Origin: Deltaproteobacteria bacterium
GTDB taxonomy: Bacteria; Desulfobacterota; Desulfomonilia; UBA1062
NCBI GenBank assembly: GCA_029547045.1
Contig: JAKPQL010000083.1
Span: forward strand, 1-64,000
DNA length: 64,000 nt
Direction of reading: 5' to 3'
A program made the position numbers and the translations under genes. The notes beneath the pieces were generated by a model. That model saw only the letters and a list, made by a program, of their open reading frames with translations. It made no database searches and was not told where the DNA came from. Below are positions 51,400-60,751 of this stretch, piece after piece; the stretch's first letter is position 1, and each line of letters begins with the position of its first letter.

Positions 51400-52257
51400 T
51401 CACCCTTTGCCGCGGAGCTGCACCATGCCCGCCAGCGTCCTGACGAGCTCCTCCATCTCGCAGGGTGCGCCGCCGATGGCCACACCCTCCTGCCTGAGCC
51501 AGTGCTGCACTCGCATCACCAGCGGCGCCTCTATAGCATGGCTCTCCAGCAGATCGATGCGCTGCAGGAGGTCCTCCTTCTGTACGTCGAGCACCTTTTC
51601 CCCCCGGGCAATGCCCACGATGCGGTGGGCAAGGGCGAGGAAGTCCTCCTGGTTATGGGTGACGATGATCACCGTCGTCTCCTCCAGCGAGGCGATGATG
51701 CGCATGAGCTCCCGCCTTCCCGCGGCATCCAGCCCTGCGGTGGGCTCGTCCAGCATGAGAACCTGGGGCCGGATCATGAGGGCCGATGCCAGGGCGAGTT
51801 TGCGCTTCTCGCCCGAGCTCAGGGAAAAGGGGGAACACGCCTTCAGCCTGCCCACATCCAGACCGAAGCCCCGGGTGACGTCATGCGCCCTCCGCTCCAG
51901 TTCCGGCTCGTCGGGGCTGAAGAAGTTCCTCAGGGCAAAGACGAGCTCGTCATAGGCCCTCTCCTGGAAGAACTGCTCCTCCGGGAACTGGAAGAGCACT
52001 CCCATCCGCCTCCGCACCGAGGGCAGCTCTTTACGCCGGGCCAGGGTGTGCACGCTGATCCCGTCGTAGAAGATCTCGCCTTTCGTGGGGAGGATCAGTG
52101 CGTCCAGGAGCTGGAGCATGGTGGTTTTCCCGGAACCGGCAGGACCGGCCACCACGACCTTCTCTCCCTGCTCGATCTTCAGATCGATCCCCGATAGCGC
52201 CCACTCGTCGCCCGGCATGTCGTACTGGTAGGAGACATCGACGAATTCTATGACCAT
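51400..52257 (-). CDS. Orphan ECF-type (EcfA/CbiO-like) ABC ATPase
   Basis: A 285-residue ATPase. Walker A is VVAGPAGSGKTTMLQLLDAL, the Q-loop VLFQFPEEQFFQERAYDEL is characteristic of energy-coupling-factor ATPases, the signature is LSSGEKRKLALASAL and Walker B VLMLDEPTAGLD. An extra C-terminal part (about residues 225-285) is not part of the basic domain. No T or S component lies nearby, so it may serve the nikQ system or a distant transporter. It overlaps the PolX gene end by 10 bases. Confidence 0.88.
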   Translation of the reverse strand: MVIEFVDVSYQYDMPGDEWALSGIDLKIEQGEKVVVAGPAGSGKTTMLQLLDALILPTKGEIFYDGISVHTLARRKELPSVRRRMGVLFQFPEEQFFQERAYDELVFALRNFFSPDEPELERRAHDVTRGFGLDVGRLKACSPFSLSSGEKRKLALASALMIRPQVLMLDEPTAGLDAAGRRELMRIIASLEETTVIIVTHNQEDFLALAHRIVGIARGEKVLDVQKEDLLQRIDLLESHAIEAPLVMRVQHWLRQEGVAIGGAPCEMEELVRTLAGMVQLRGKG

Positions 52258-53993
52258 CTCGCCCTGAGCGCCTCCTTCACATGGTCGGCGTCCAGTGCGT
52301 TCAGGCATGCACCGGGCTCCACCAGCCCCTTCCTGGCCATGACAATGCCGTAGCGCATGCAATCGAGGCCTGCTGCCGTGTGGGCATCCGGCGTGATGAC
52401 GATGCGCCCTCCCCTCTCGACGAATCCCGGAACGAGCCGCCAGTCGATGTCGAGCCGCATGGGGTGTGCGTTCAGTTCCACGGCCACTCCGCACCGGGCG
52501 GCCTCCTCCAGGATTGCCTCCATGTCCAGGGCATAGGGTCTCCGAGACAGGAGTAGCCTGCCCGTGGGATGGCCGATGACCGAGGTGCACGGGTTGCGGA
52601 TGGCCTTGATGATCCGCTCGGTCATGGCAGGCCCTTCCATGTTCATGTGAGAGTGGATGCTGGCGAAGACGAAGTCCAGGCCCTTGAGCACGGTTTCGCC
52701 GTAATCCAGGGACCCGTCTGGCAGGATCTCGGACTCTATGCCGCTCAGGATGGCGATGTCCGGAAACCGGTCGTTCAGCCGCGCGATCTCTTCCTGCTGC
52801 CGCCTGAGGTCCTTCACGCTCAGGCCTCCCGCATAGTACGCGGATCGGCTGTGGTCCGAGATGCCGACCCACTCATAGCCGCGGTCCCTGGCGGCCTGCA
52901 CCATGTCCGCAAGGGGGGTACGGCCATCGCTCATGGTGGTGTGGATGTGGAGCACGCCCCGGATATCGTCGGCACTGATGAGCCTCTGCACCCGGCCTGA
53001 AGCGGCACGGTCCCATTCGATACCCCTTCCCTCCCTGATCTCGGGGGGGAGCAGGGGCATGCCCAGCAGCGCGTAGATCTCCGCCTCGTCGGAGACCATG
53101 ACCGTGCGGGAGTCCCTGAGGACCGCACCGGGGGTCACCTCCACCCCGCATGCCCTGCCCCGGGCGCTGACCTGTTCCAGGTGCCCGCCCGACCCGGTGG
53201 TGACGAAGAGCGCCGGTATCAGAGATTCCGGGGGTTCCACCCGGATCGTGACCGGCGGCCTGTCCGGATGGGTGAGCGCGTATTCCCGCCCGTTCCGGAC
53301 CCACCGGACACCCTGGATGCCGTCCAGGCAGGTGGGGATGATGTCGTACGTATCCCGGTCTTCCCTGCAGAGCAGCTCCACGCGGTCCATGACCTCCATG
53401 CCCCTGCGGCAGACTCCGGTGGGAACGGCCTCGAGCCCCGCGTTCCGGAGACTCGTGATCATGGTATCCATCCAGCCCCATGCGGCATCCATGAGGAACC
53501 ACCCCCGGTACCCGAGAACGTCAAGGGCCGCCTGCCTCAGCCTCGCAATGCCCTTTTCCGTGAACCCCTTCACCGGGGCGAGCCGGCCCTCCTCGATGGC
53601 CGCGAGGAGGTCTTCGATCCCCGAAATGCCCAGGTCCCTGTGGAGCATCCGCAGCTTCCTCGTGCCCAGGCCGGGCACCTTGAGCAGCTCGGCATGGCCG
53701 TGGGGAAGCCGCGCGCGGAGATCTGACAGCAGGGAGAAGTCACCCTCGAGCACCCAGGCCTTCAGGGCCGCGCCGATGGAGGGCCCGATGTCCCTGACAT
53801 GGTTGATCTCCCCGCTCTCCACGAGTTCTCTCACCGGTTCACGGAGGTCCGCCACGGCGTGTGCGGCCTTCCGGTATGCCCTGGCCCTGAAGGGATTCTC
53901 GTCGAGGAAATCCAGGGCCTCGGCCACCTCGAGGAGGGCTTCTGCGAGGGCTGCGTTATCCAAGGAGCTCTCCTTGCAGGGTGCTTCCGTCAT
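52248..53993 (-). CDS. PolX-type protein: inactive-looking polymerase domain plus intact PHP domain
   Basis: A 581-residue protein. Residues 1-160 are the helix-hairpin-helix part of PolX (DENPFRARAYRKAAHAVADL, KVPGLGTRKLRML). The polymerase palm is degenerate: the GSxRRG...GDxD signature reads TGVCRRGMEVMDRVELL (192-208), losing the catalytic Asp pair. From about residue 335 the PHP phosphoesterase is complete: VLHIHTTMSDGRTPL, GISDHS, LSGIESEIL, FASIHSHMN, GHPTGRLLL, ELNAHPMRLDI and TPDAHT. It overlaps mtaB by 38 bases. Confidence 0.9.
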   Translation of the reverse strand: MTEAPCKESSLDNAALAEALLEVAEALDFLDENPFRARAYRKAAHAVADLREPVRELVESGEINHVRDIGPSIGAALKAWVLEGDFSLLSDLRARLPHGHAELLKVPGLGTRKLRMLHRDLGISGIEDLLAAIEEGRLAPVKGFTEKGIARLRQAALDVLGYRGWFLMDAAWGWMDTMITSLRNAGLEAVPTGVCRRGMEVMDRVELLCREDRDTYDIIPTCLDGIQGVRWVRNGREYALTHPDRPPVTIRVEPPESLIPALFVTTGSGGHLEQVSARGRACGVEVTPGAVLRDSRTVMVSDEAEIYALLGMPLLPPEIREGRGIEWDRAASGRVQRLISADDIRGVLHIHTTMSDGRTPLADMVQAARDRGYEWVGISDHSRSAYYAGGLSVKDLRRQQEEIARLNDRFPDIAILSGIESEILPDGSLDYGETVLKGLDFVFASIHSHMNMEGPAMTERIIKAIRNPCTSVIGHPTGRLLLSRRPYALDMEAILEEAARCGVAVELNAHPMRLDIDWRLVPGFVERGGRIVITPDAHTAAGLDCMRYGIVMARKGLVEPGACLNALDADHVKEALRARWS

Positions 53994-55161
53994 GACCCAC
54001 GAGACGGACCTTCACCAGGGAACCGGGCGCCGCATCACCCCGGGTGGTGACGGTGAGGTAGTTGGACGAGATGCCAGAAAAGCCCCCGCAGCGTGAGCCG
54101 GTGACCAGGACCTCTTCTACGGAACCGATACGGGATGCGGCGAATTCCCGGCGTTTACTCCTCGAGAGTTCCCGGAGGAAGGACGACCGCTGCCTCACGG
54201 CGCCGCTCCCCGGCCTGTCCTGCAGTGAGGCCGCGACGGTGCCGGGTCGAGGCGAGAAGGTGAAGACGTGCAGGTAGGTGATGTCCATGCCTTCGATGAG
54301 GGCGTAGGATTCCTCGAAGGCACGCTCGTCTTCTCCGGGGAACCCCACGATGACGTCGGCGCCGATGGCCATCGAAGGCGACGTATCCCTGATCCGTGCC
54401 ACGAGCGACCGGACCGCCTCCGCCGTGTACGGCCTGCCCATGGCCCTCAGCACGCGGTCGCTGCCGTGCTGCAGGGGGAGGTGCAGGTGAGCGCAGACTC
54501 TGGGTTCGTGGGCCGCCATGTCGATGAGGCAGTCCTCCACGGTCCACGGCTCCATGGAACTGACGCGGACCCTCGATATGGCGGTGTGGCCCAGTATCTT
54601 CTGGATGAGGCGGGTGAGGCCGCCTCTGTACAGGCCGATATTGATGCCCGTGAGTACCACCTCGTGGTACCCCCCGGCGACCAGGGTCCGGACCTCCGTG
54701 ACGACGTCCTGCCAGGGCCTGCTCACCGGAGCGCCCCGGGCCATGGGGACGATGCAGTAGGTGCAGTACCGGTCGCAGCCCTGCTGGACCTTGACAAAGG
54801 CCCTGTTCTGGGATCCGAATTCCGAGATGAACCGGGGAAGGTCGATGTCGAGGACCTCTGACAGGTTCTCCGGTCTGACCACCTCCACCTCCCGGGAGAC
54901 CTTCCGGATGTCGTCGGGGTAGACCCCTGCCTGGCATCCCGTCACGATCACCCGGCCTCCCGACCCCAGGGCCCTGCGGATGAGCCTGCGGCCATCGGCA
55001 TCGGCCTTGTGGGTGACGGTGCAGGTGTTGATGATGTACACATCCGCCCCCGGCTCGGAAAAAGGCTGCTCGCAGTGGCCGGCATGGAGAAGCCCCTGGC
55101 GGATGCGCTGGCCCTCGTAGTGGTTGACCTTGCATCCCAGGGTGACGATGGCGAACCTCAT
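53956..55161 (-). CDS. mtaB: tRNA methylthiotransferase MtaB (radical SAM)
   Basis: A 401-residue methylthiotransferase. The N-terminal UPF0004 domain has TLGCKVNHYEGQRI, with Cys in INTCTVTHKAD and VTGCQAG. The radical SAM cluster motif is GCDRYCTYCIVPMARG, and HLPLQHGSDRVLRAMGR is another family block. A TRAM-like domain ends the protein. GCKVN rather than GCQMN indicates MtaB, which makes ms2t6A37 in tRNAs reading ANN codons. It is followed by PolX on the same strand. Confidence 0.93.
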   Translation of the reverse strand: MRFAIVTLGCKVNHYEGQRIRQGLLHAGHCEQPFSEPGADVYIINTCTVTHKADADGRRLIRRALGSGGRVIVTGCQAGVYPDDIRKVSREVEVVRPENLSEVLDIDLPRFISEFGSQNRAFVKVQQGCDRYCTYCIVPMARGAPVSRPWQDVVTEVRTLVAGGYHEVVLTGINIGLYRGGLTRLIQKILGHTAISRVRVSSMEPWTVEDCLIDMAAHEPRVCAHLHLPLQHGSDRVLRAMGRPYTAEAVRSLVARIRDTSPSMAIGADVIVGFPGEDERAFEESYALIEGMDITYLHVFTFSPRPGTVAASLQDRPGSGAVRQRSSFLRELSRSKRREFAASRIGSVEEVLVTGSRCGGFSGISSNYLTVTTRGDAAPGSLVKVRLVGHDGSTLQGELLG

Positions 55162-55197
55162 ATTTTCAGGGGGAATACTATGGCGCTCCGGGCAGTG

Positions 55198-55794
55198 TCA
55201 ATCGCCGGTATTCCCCGGCTTCTTCGCAGTCTTCCGCAGGACCTTCCTGGCCTCCTGCATGAATTCCTCAGGGGGGTTCATGAGCTTTACCCCGGTCTCC
55301 ACGCGTCCGGCCTCGTCCGGTATGGACCACATGGCCTTGCCCCGCGCCTTCTTCCCGTCGAGGACGACCCTCACCTCGTGGTCGATGGAAACCTTCTCGG
55401 AGGTCTCCAGCAGCAGCCCGGTGTCGTCCACATTGAGAAGGCCCCCGTCCTCGGGACCCGACCCCACATCGTAGACCACGGGCGCATGGACGCGGTGGCG
55501 CCTGAGCTTCATCTGCCGCTTGATGGCATCACGGTTCCCCATGCTCCTGAGCTGTGAATCCATGTTGTTCGTGGCATTGAAATACCGTATCCGCTGCTCC
55601 AGCTTCGCCACCCTGGAGAGGTCCTTGAGCAGGGCCTTCCTGTTCCGTTCCAGGGTCTCCACGAGGTGCGTGAAGGCCGCCTCGAACTCCCGGTTGCCCC
55701 GGTTGGCCAGGTAGGTGTTGATCATGGAGGGGAGTTTCTTCTTGATGAGCGCCTCGAAATCCTTCAGTGCCCGCTCGAACTCTTCCCTGTTCAT
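55198..55794 (-). CDS. PilZ-like domain protein
   Basis: A 198-residue protein. The N-terminal half is helical and charged (REEFERALKDFEALIKKKLP, LVETLERNRKALLKDLSRVA). The C-terminal half fits PilZ: RRHRVHAPVVYDVG supplies the RxxxR-like motif and VDDTGLLLETSEKV the following beta strand, though the (D/N)xSxxG motif is imperfect. C-di-GMP binding is therefore uncertain. ATG 55794 is chosen as the point where conserved-looking sequence begins; the frame is open further upstream into the glgA leader. PilM-N-O lie 6 kb away. Confidence 0.7.
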   Translation of the reverse strand: MNREEFERALKDFEALIKKKLPSMINTYLANRGNREFEAAFTHLVETLERNRKALLKDLSRVAKLEQRIRYFNATNNMDSQLRSMGNRDAIKRQMKLRRHRVHAPVVYDVGSGPEDGGLLNVDDTGLLLETSEKVSIDHEVRVVLDGKKARGKAMWSIPDEAGRVETGVKLMNPPEEFMQEARKVLRKTAKKPGNTGD

Positions 55795-55954
55795 GCCCTG
55801 AGCATACCGAAAAGGAGGTGCAAATGCAAACGTCACGATGGTTACGGGGGGCAGGGACAGAGGGTCTGGAACATGCCCGTTCACCGGGAGAGATGATGGG
55901 GAACACGAGAGTATTTCTTTACGGATCCTTGACACATCATGTATGGTGGGTTCC

Positions 55955-57388
55955 ATGGATACGTTGAAGATTTTACTGTGTTCTTCGGAGGTGACACCCT
56001 TTGCCAAGACCGGCGGCCTGGCCGATGTGAGCGCCGCCCTGCCGGCCCAGCTCAACCGTCAGGGACTGAACTGTTCCGTTGTCATGCCCCTGTACCGCGA
56101 GGTCAGGAACATGGACCTCCCGCTGAAACCCTGCACCGAGGTGGCGGTGGTCACGGGTGCAGGGATTTCCGAGGCCCGTATCTTCTCCTACAAGACCATG
56201 TACTTCATCTCCCACCCCCTCTTCTCGGACCGCACAGGCCTGTACTCCTACGCGGGACAGGACTACCCGGACAACCTCGAACGCTTCGCCTTCTTCTCCA
56301 GGGCCTGCGTGGAGCTGATCCGCTTCCTAGGGGATATCCAGGTCGTGCACTGCAACGACTGGCAGACGGCCCTGGTGCTGCCCTACCTGAAGGATGCGGG
56401 CCTCGACCACGTGGCAAGCCTGTTCACCATCCACAACCTCGCCTACCAGGGCATCTTCGACGCCATCCTCTGGTCCATGCTCTTCCTGCCCCACGAGTTC
56501 TTCCATCCCGACTGCATGGAGTTCTTCGGCAGGATCAACGTCATGAAGGCAGGCATCGTGTTCTCGGACGCGGTGAACACCGTCAGCCCCACCTATGCCC
56601 GCGAGATCCAGACCGGCGAGTTCGGCAGCGGCCTGGACGGCCTTCTGCGAGCCGTTTCACACAAGCTCTCCGGCATCACCAACGGCATCGACGATGTCAT
56701 CTGGGACCCGGCCACGGACCCCCTCATCGCCAGGAACTATTCGCGCCACGACATGACGGGCAAGCAGGACTGCAAGCGCGCGCTTCTGGAGGAGTTCTCC
56801 CTCCCCAGAGACGATGGACCGGTCTTCGGACTCATCAGCCGCCTGGTGGAGCAGAAGGGGATCGACTGCGTGCTGGATGCCGTGCCGGCCATGGCCGGCA
56901 TGGGCGCCAGGATCGTGGTGCTGGGCAACGGCAACCCGGTCTTTGAGCGCCGCCTAAAAGACCTCCGGCAGGAGCTGCCCGGCCACGTGGGCATCCACAT
57001 CGGGTTCGATGAGGCGAAGGCCCATGCCATCGAGGCCGGGGCCGACTTCTTCCTCATGCCGTCGAGGTTCGAGCCCTGCGGGCTGAACCAGATGATCTCC
57101 ATGCGCTACGGGACCATCCCCATCGTCACCGGGGTCGGCGGGCTGCGGGACACGGTCAGAGCCCTGGGCGAGGGAGAGAGGCCGTACGGGCTCCGCGTGG
57201 CATCCCCGAACACCCCTTGTCTCCTGGACACCGTCACGCAGGCCTGCCGGCTCTCCCATGACGACCCGGGTCTCCTCCTCGCCATGCGGCTCACCGCCAT
57301 GGAGCAGGATGTGAGCTGGGATACGCCCGCGCGCCAGTACGCCCACATCTACCGCAATTGCAAAATTTTGAAAGAAAGAACAAGATAA
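55955..57388 (+). CDS. glgA: Glycogen synthase GlgA
   Basis: A 477-residue GT5 glycosyltransferase. The ADP-glucose motif is SEVTPFAKTGGLADVSAALP; others are VHCNDWQTALVLPYL, FTIHNLAYQGIF, SPTYAREIQT, LSGITNGIDDVIWDPATDP, ISRLVEQKGIDCVLDAVP and SRFEPCGLNQMISMRYGTIP. It elongates glycogen from ADP-glucose. The ATG 55955 has GGTGGG upstream. It divides the minus-strand cluster here and is divergent from the PilZ-like gene. Confidence 0.97.
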   Translation: MDTLKILLCSSEVTPFAKTGGLADVSAALPAQLNRQGLNCSVVMPLYREVRNMDLPLKPCTEVAVVTGAGISEARIFSYKTMYFISHPLFSDRTGLYSYAGQDYPDNLERFAFFSRACVELIRFLGDIQVVHCNDWQTALVLPYLKDAGLDHVASLFTIHNLAYQGIFDAILWSMLFLPHEFFHPDCMEFFGRINVMKAGIVFSDAVNTVSPTYAREIQTGEFGSGLDGLLRAVSHKLSGITNGIDDVIWDPATDPLIARNYSRHDMTGKQDCKRALLEEFSLPRDDGPVFGLISRLVEQKGIDCVLDAVPAMAGMGARIVVLGNGNPVFERRLKDLRQELPGHVGIHIGFDEAKAHAIEAGADFFLMPSRFEPCGLNQMISMRYGTIPIVTGVGGLRDTVRALGEGERPYGLRVASPNTPCLLDTVTQACRLSHDDPGLLLAMRLTAMEQDVSWDTPARQYAHIYRNCKILKERTR

Positions 57389-57492
57389 TCACAGCTCGCA
57401 GGTTTTCTACATTTTGTCGATAACCCGAACGGAACGTGCCCGGACCGGGCTCCTGAACGCACCCTTCCGGAAGCTCTCATGGGCGCATTTTC

Positions 57493-57547
57493 TTGTACAG
57501 CATATTGTTATTATTGATTATTTATGACTTCACACAAAATTCACACA
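57493..57547 (+). promoter_or_regulatory. AT-rich promoter region of the dnaA paralogue with TTCACACA repeats
   Basis: TTGTAC (57493-57498) and GATTAT (57516-57521) are 17 bases apart, giving a weak sigma-70 promoter. Two TTCACACA copies (57529-57536 and 57540-57547) lie 11 bases apart at the expected start. CGATAACC occurs twice in the gap (about 57418 and 57554). These could be regulator or DnaA-like sites; none is a consensus DnaA box. Confidence 0.4.
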
Positions 57548-57645
57548 GCCCACCGATAACCGGTGCCTATTACCGTTGACCTTTTGCAATGCCCGCATCA
57601 TTATGGCGCTCGTTGCTTCTGAAGTTTCTCTCTCTGGGGGGTTTT

Positions 57646-58992
57646 GTGGATCATTTTGCAATCATTAAGAAATCTATACTCTCACAGTCACACGCGGCTT
57701 CAGACAGGGCGCTCCTGGATCAGCTCGAGATCAGCGAGGACGGCGGCACCGTGTTCGTCCGGTGTCCCAACGTGTTCGCCCAGAAATTCCTGATCCGCAC
57801 GTACCGGGACCTCATCATCTCATCCATCAGGACACAGCTCGGAGAAGGGGTGGACGTGGAGTTCTGCGCCGCACGGGGCGAGCACGCCCAGGAGCGGGGT
57901 CCGGCGCCGACAGGGGACAGGGCCGTCCAGATGAGCCTGCCCTCAACGGCGCAGGAGTCTTCCTGGTCGGGCCTGAATGCACACTTCACCTTCGACGAGT
58001 TCGTGGTGGGCAGGTGCAATGCCTTTGCCTATGAGGCGGCCCAGGCGGTCTCCCAGGGGGACATGACCAGGTACAACCCCCTGTACTTCTACTCGGACAT
58101 CGGCCTCGGCAAGAGCCATATCGCCCACGCCATAGGCAACAAGGTCCTCTCGAGCCGGAGCGGCATCAATGTCCGGTACACCACGGCCAGGGACTTCACC
58201 CACGACTATGTCCACTCGGTGCGGAACAACTGCCTGAGCTCGTTCAAGAGCTCGTACCGGAGCGCCAAGGTGGACGTGTTCTTCATCGATGACGTCCACC
58301 TCTTCAAGAACAAGGAAAAGACCCAGGTGGAGCTGTGCCATGTGCTGGACGACCTGATCAGCGCGGGCAAGCAGGTGATCCTGTCGGGATTCAGACCCCC
58401 CACCTCCATCCCGCAGATCGACAAGGGGTTGCGGTCACGGCTGTCGGCCGGGCTCGTCATCGACATCAAACGCCCGGACAAGGCGACCCGCGCCAGGATC
58501 GTGCGTCACAAGGCGAACAAGAGCGGTGTCACCATGCCCGAGCCGGTGGTGGAGTTCATCAGCGATACGGTGCACACCAGCATCCGCGACCTGGAGAGCG
58601 CCGTGATGACGCTTGCCGCCATGAGTTCCCTCATGAAGAAGACCATCACCATGGAACTCGCCCAGGAGCTGCTGGAAGGGACCCTGGAGAGGCAGCAGCG
58701 GATCACCATCCCCTACATCATCGATTTCATCTCCAAGAACTTTTCCATCCCCAGGGAAAAACTCGTCTCGCCTTCCCGCAAGAAGGACGTCGCGTATCCC
58801 CGCCAGGTGGCCATCTTCCTGTGCAGGCGCTACACCGAGGAGCCGCTCCAGATCATCGGCCAGGCCTTCAGCAGGAAACACTCGTCCATCATCCATTCCC
58901 TGGAGACCATCGACACCCAGTACAGCCAGAACCTGAAGGTGAAGCGGGAGATCGACTTCCTCATGGAAAAGCTCGACAGCGAGAGGTCCTAG
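57646..58992 (+). CDS. DnaA paralogue with altered DNA-recognition segment
   Basis: A 448-residue DnaA-family AAA+ protein. Domain III has ARDFTHDYVHSVRNNCLSSF-type sequence, Walker A SDIGLGKSH (first Gly replaced by Ser), Walker B VFFIDDVHLF and arginine-finger region KGLRSRLSAGLVIDI. Domain IV has SRKKDVAYPRQVAIFLCRRY, but the DHTTV signature that reads the DnaA box is KHSSI (near residue 411). The start is GTG 57646 after GGGGGG. Deltaproteobacteria often carry more than one DnaA; this looks like the secondary, non-orthodox copy. Confidence 0.85.
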   Translation: MDHFAIIKKSILSQSHAASDRALLDQLEISEDGGTVFVRCPNVFAQKFLIRTYRDLIISSIRTQLGEGVDVEFCAARGEHAQERGPAPTGDRAVQMSLPSTAQESSWSGLNAHFTFDEFVVGRCNAFAYEAAQAVSQGDMTRYNPLYFYSDIGLGKSHIAHAIGNKVLSSRSGINVRYTTARDFTHDYVHSVRNNCLSSFKSSYRSAKVDVFFIDDVHLFKNKEKTQVELCHVLDDLISAGKQVILSGFRPPTSIPQIDKGLRSRLSAGLVIDIKRPDKATRARIVRHKANKSGVTMPEPVVEFISDTVHTSIRDLESAVMTLAAMSSLMKKTITMELAQELLEGTLERQQRITIPYIIDFISKNFSIPREKLVSPSRKKDVAYPRQVAIFLCRRYTEEPLQIIGQAFSRKHSSIIHSLETIDTQYSQNLKVKREIDFLMEKLDSERS

Positions 58993-59028
58993 CGAACCAG
59001 GGTGATTCCCGGAGCAGGGGATGGCAGG

Positions 59029-60276
59029 TCACAGACCGGCCGCCTCCCTGCTCAGGTCGCGGAAGGTGTCCACGCCGGTGAAGAACTCGCGCATCATGAC
59101 GACCCAGTAATAACGCCCGCGGCGGGTGAGTCCGATCCGCGATCCGTTGAACCGCAGCGCCCCGATGAGGGAGAAGAACAAGAGTTCCACCCCGAGCAGC
59201 GCCCAGACGGGACGGCCGAAGCGCCTGCGGAAGTCCGCCGTGTCGAGCCTGAGTCCGAATAGATTCATGAGGAGGTTGTACCTGGCCAGATCCCTGGTGG
59301 AGAAGGCCTTCCTGTGCTTCACGGGAAGCACCCCCGCCTGAAGGGTTTGCATATACTCGGCCAGGGAGAAGGTGTTGGCATGGATCGCCCCTCCCACGAA
59401 CCCGAAGGCCCCGCTGCCTGCACCCACGTATTCCTCGCCGCCCACCACGTATTCGTCGATCATGCCTGCACCACCCCGGGAAAAGCACCAGGCCGAGTTC
59501 GGACGATACGCGGTCTCGAGCTCCCGGGCGATGAGGTCATGGTAGAGCCGTTCCGTGCGGGGGCTGACCCGGCCCATGATCCGTTCCATGTGTGACCGGG
59601 TGGCCCGGGACACCATGAGTGGGTAGAAGGTGATCTGGTCCGGAAGGATGGAAAGGAGGGTCTGCAGGTCGTGCTCCAGCATCGCCGTATCCTGGAGGGG
59701 GAAGTTGTAGATCATGTCCACGTTCAGGGTCTCCACCGCACCCAGGACATCCCTTATCCTGCGTTCCAGGGTGGATGCGCTCCCATATTTGTCGTACCTT
59801 CCGATGGCCTTCAGTATCGTATCCGAAAAGCTCTGAACGCCCACCGAGACACGCCTCACCCCGGAGGCGGCCAGTGACGCCAGCGTGGGCCTGTCCAAAC
59901 GGTCAGGATTCGTCTCCACGGATATCTCGGCAGGGCTGAAGAGCCTGCCCACGAGTTCGAGGGTGGAGAGCAGCTCGTCCATCATGATGGTGGGTGTGCC
60001 GCCGCCCATGTACACGGATGAGAACCTGAACCCCCTGCCCGCATAGATCTGCAGTTCCTTTCTCAGTGCCAGGAAGTAGTCCCTGACGGCGCGCTCTTCA
60101 AAGGGATACCGGTGGAACGAACAGTAGGGACACAGCTGCATGCAGAAAGGGACGTGGATGTAGAGGTGGATGGGGTATGCCGGCGGATTCGGCGCCCTCG
60201 CCGGTGCACCCTCCTCAAAGGCGAAGCACGCCTGGGAACCACGCCCCACGAACCAGGTGATGAACCGTTCGATCAC
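59029..60276 (-). CDS. HemN/HemW-like radical SAM protein
   Basis: A 415-residue radical SAM enzyme. The cluster motif HVPFCMQLCPYCSFHRYPF is CxxxCxxC with Phe after, as in HemW rather than the CxxxCxxCxC of true HemN. Next come YMGGGTPTIM, EISVETNPD, GVRRVSVGVQSFSD and MIYNFPLQDTAM. A C-terminal HemN-like domain ends with RGRYYWVVMMREFF. It may be a heme chaperone or an undefined heme-pathway enzyme; activity as coproporphyrinogen oxidase is not supported by the motif. Start GTG 60276 is inferred from where homology begins. Confidence 0.82.
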   Translation of the reverse strand: MIERFITWFVGRGSQACFAFEEGAPARAPNPPAYPIHLYIHVPFCMQLCPYCSFHRYPFEERAVRDYFLALRKELQIYAGRGFRFSSVYMGGGTPTIMMDELLSTLELVGRLFSPAEISVETNPDRLDRPTLASLAASGVRRVSVGVQSFSDTILKAIGRYDKYGSASTLERRIRDVLGAVETLNVDMIYNFPLQDTAMLEHDLQTLLSILPDQITFYPLMVSRATRSHMERIMGRVSPRTERLYHDLIARELETAYRPNSAWCFSRGGAGMIDEYVVGGEEYVGAGSGAFGFVGGAIHANTFSLAEYMQTLQAGVLPVKHRKAFSTRDLARYNLLMNLFGLRLDTADFRRRFGRPVWALLGVELLFFSLIGALRFNGSRIGLTRRGRYYWVVMMREFFTGVDTFRDLSREAAGL

Positions 60277-60284
60277 GACGCTGC

Positions 60285-60503
60285 CTACCGGAGGAACCTG
60301 AACAGTGCAAGTACCAGGCTGAGGATGCAGCTGAGCACAAGGGATGTGGTGATGGGGAAGAAGAACCTGGTGCCGTGACGTTCGATCATGATGTCTCCGG
60401 GGAGCCTGCCGAGCCAGGAGATGCCTCCTCCCATGGAGAAGAAGATGCCAAGCGCCAGCATGATGATCCCTGCGGCGACGAGCGCATGTCCGAGCTGTCT
60501 CAT
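60285..60503 (-). CDS. Small membrane protein, DUF2905 family
   Basis: A 72-residue protein with two membrane helices (residues about 5-28 and 47-70) joined by a conserved turn GRLPGDIMIERHGTRFFFP, which is the DUF2905 signature. It ends in a basic tail (FRFLR). It lies eight bases before the HemN-like gene on the same strand. The function is unknown. Confidence 0.85.
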   Translation of the reverse strand: MRQLGHALVAAGIIMLALGIFFSMGGGISWLGRLPGDIMIERHGTRFFFPITTSLVLSCILSLVLALFRFLR

Positions 60504-60751
60504 GGTATGAGCCTATATACCACATCCTCCCCCCGGGCAAGTCGGCTCTGGGTCCCTGGCTCTCCTTCTCCAGGCCGTCCTTGCCCGGTGGTTTTTTTCA
60601 TGATAGTCCAAACCATCATGGAGCGGCCGAGAAGGTCAAGGGGTATGCGCCCATGCACCGTATCATCGAGTGCACCTGCGGCTCCCCCCGCCATTTGTGG
60701 CGCCCTGCCGATCCGGCGCCCTGGACGACATCGATCCGAGGCGGGCATACC

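Noticed and set aside
55929-55934. TTGACA as -35 of a glgA promoter
   Set aside because: A -10 at the right distance would overlap the glgA start codon, and none is visible.
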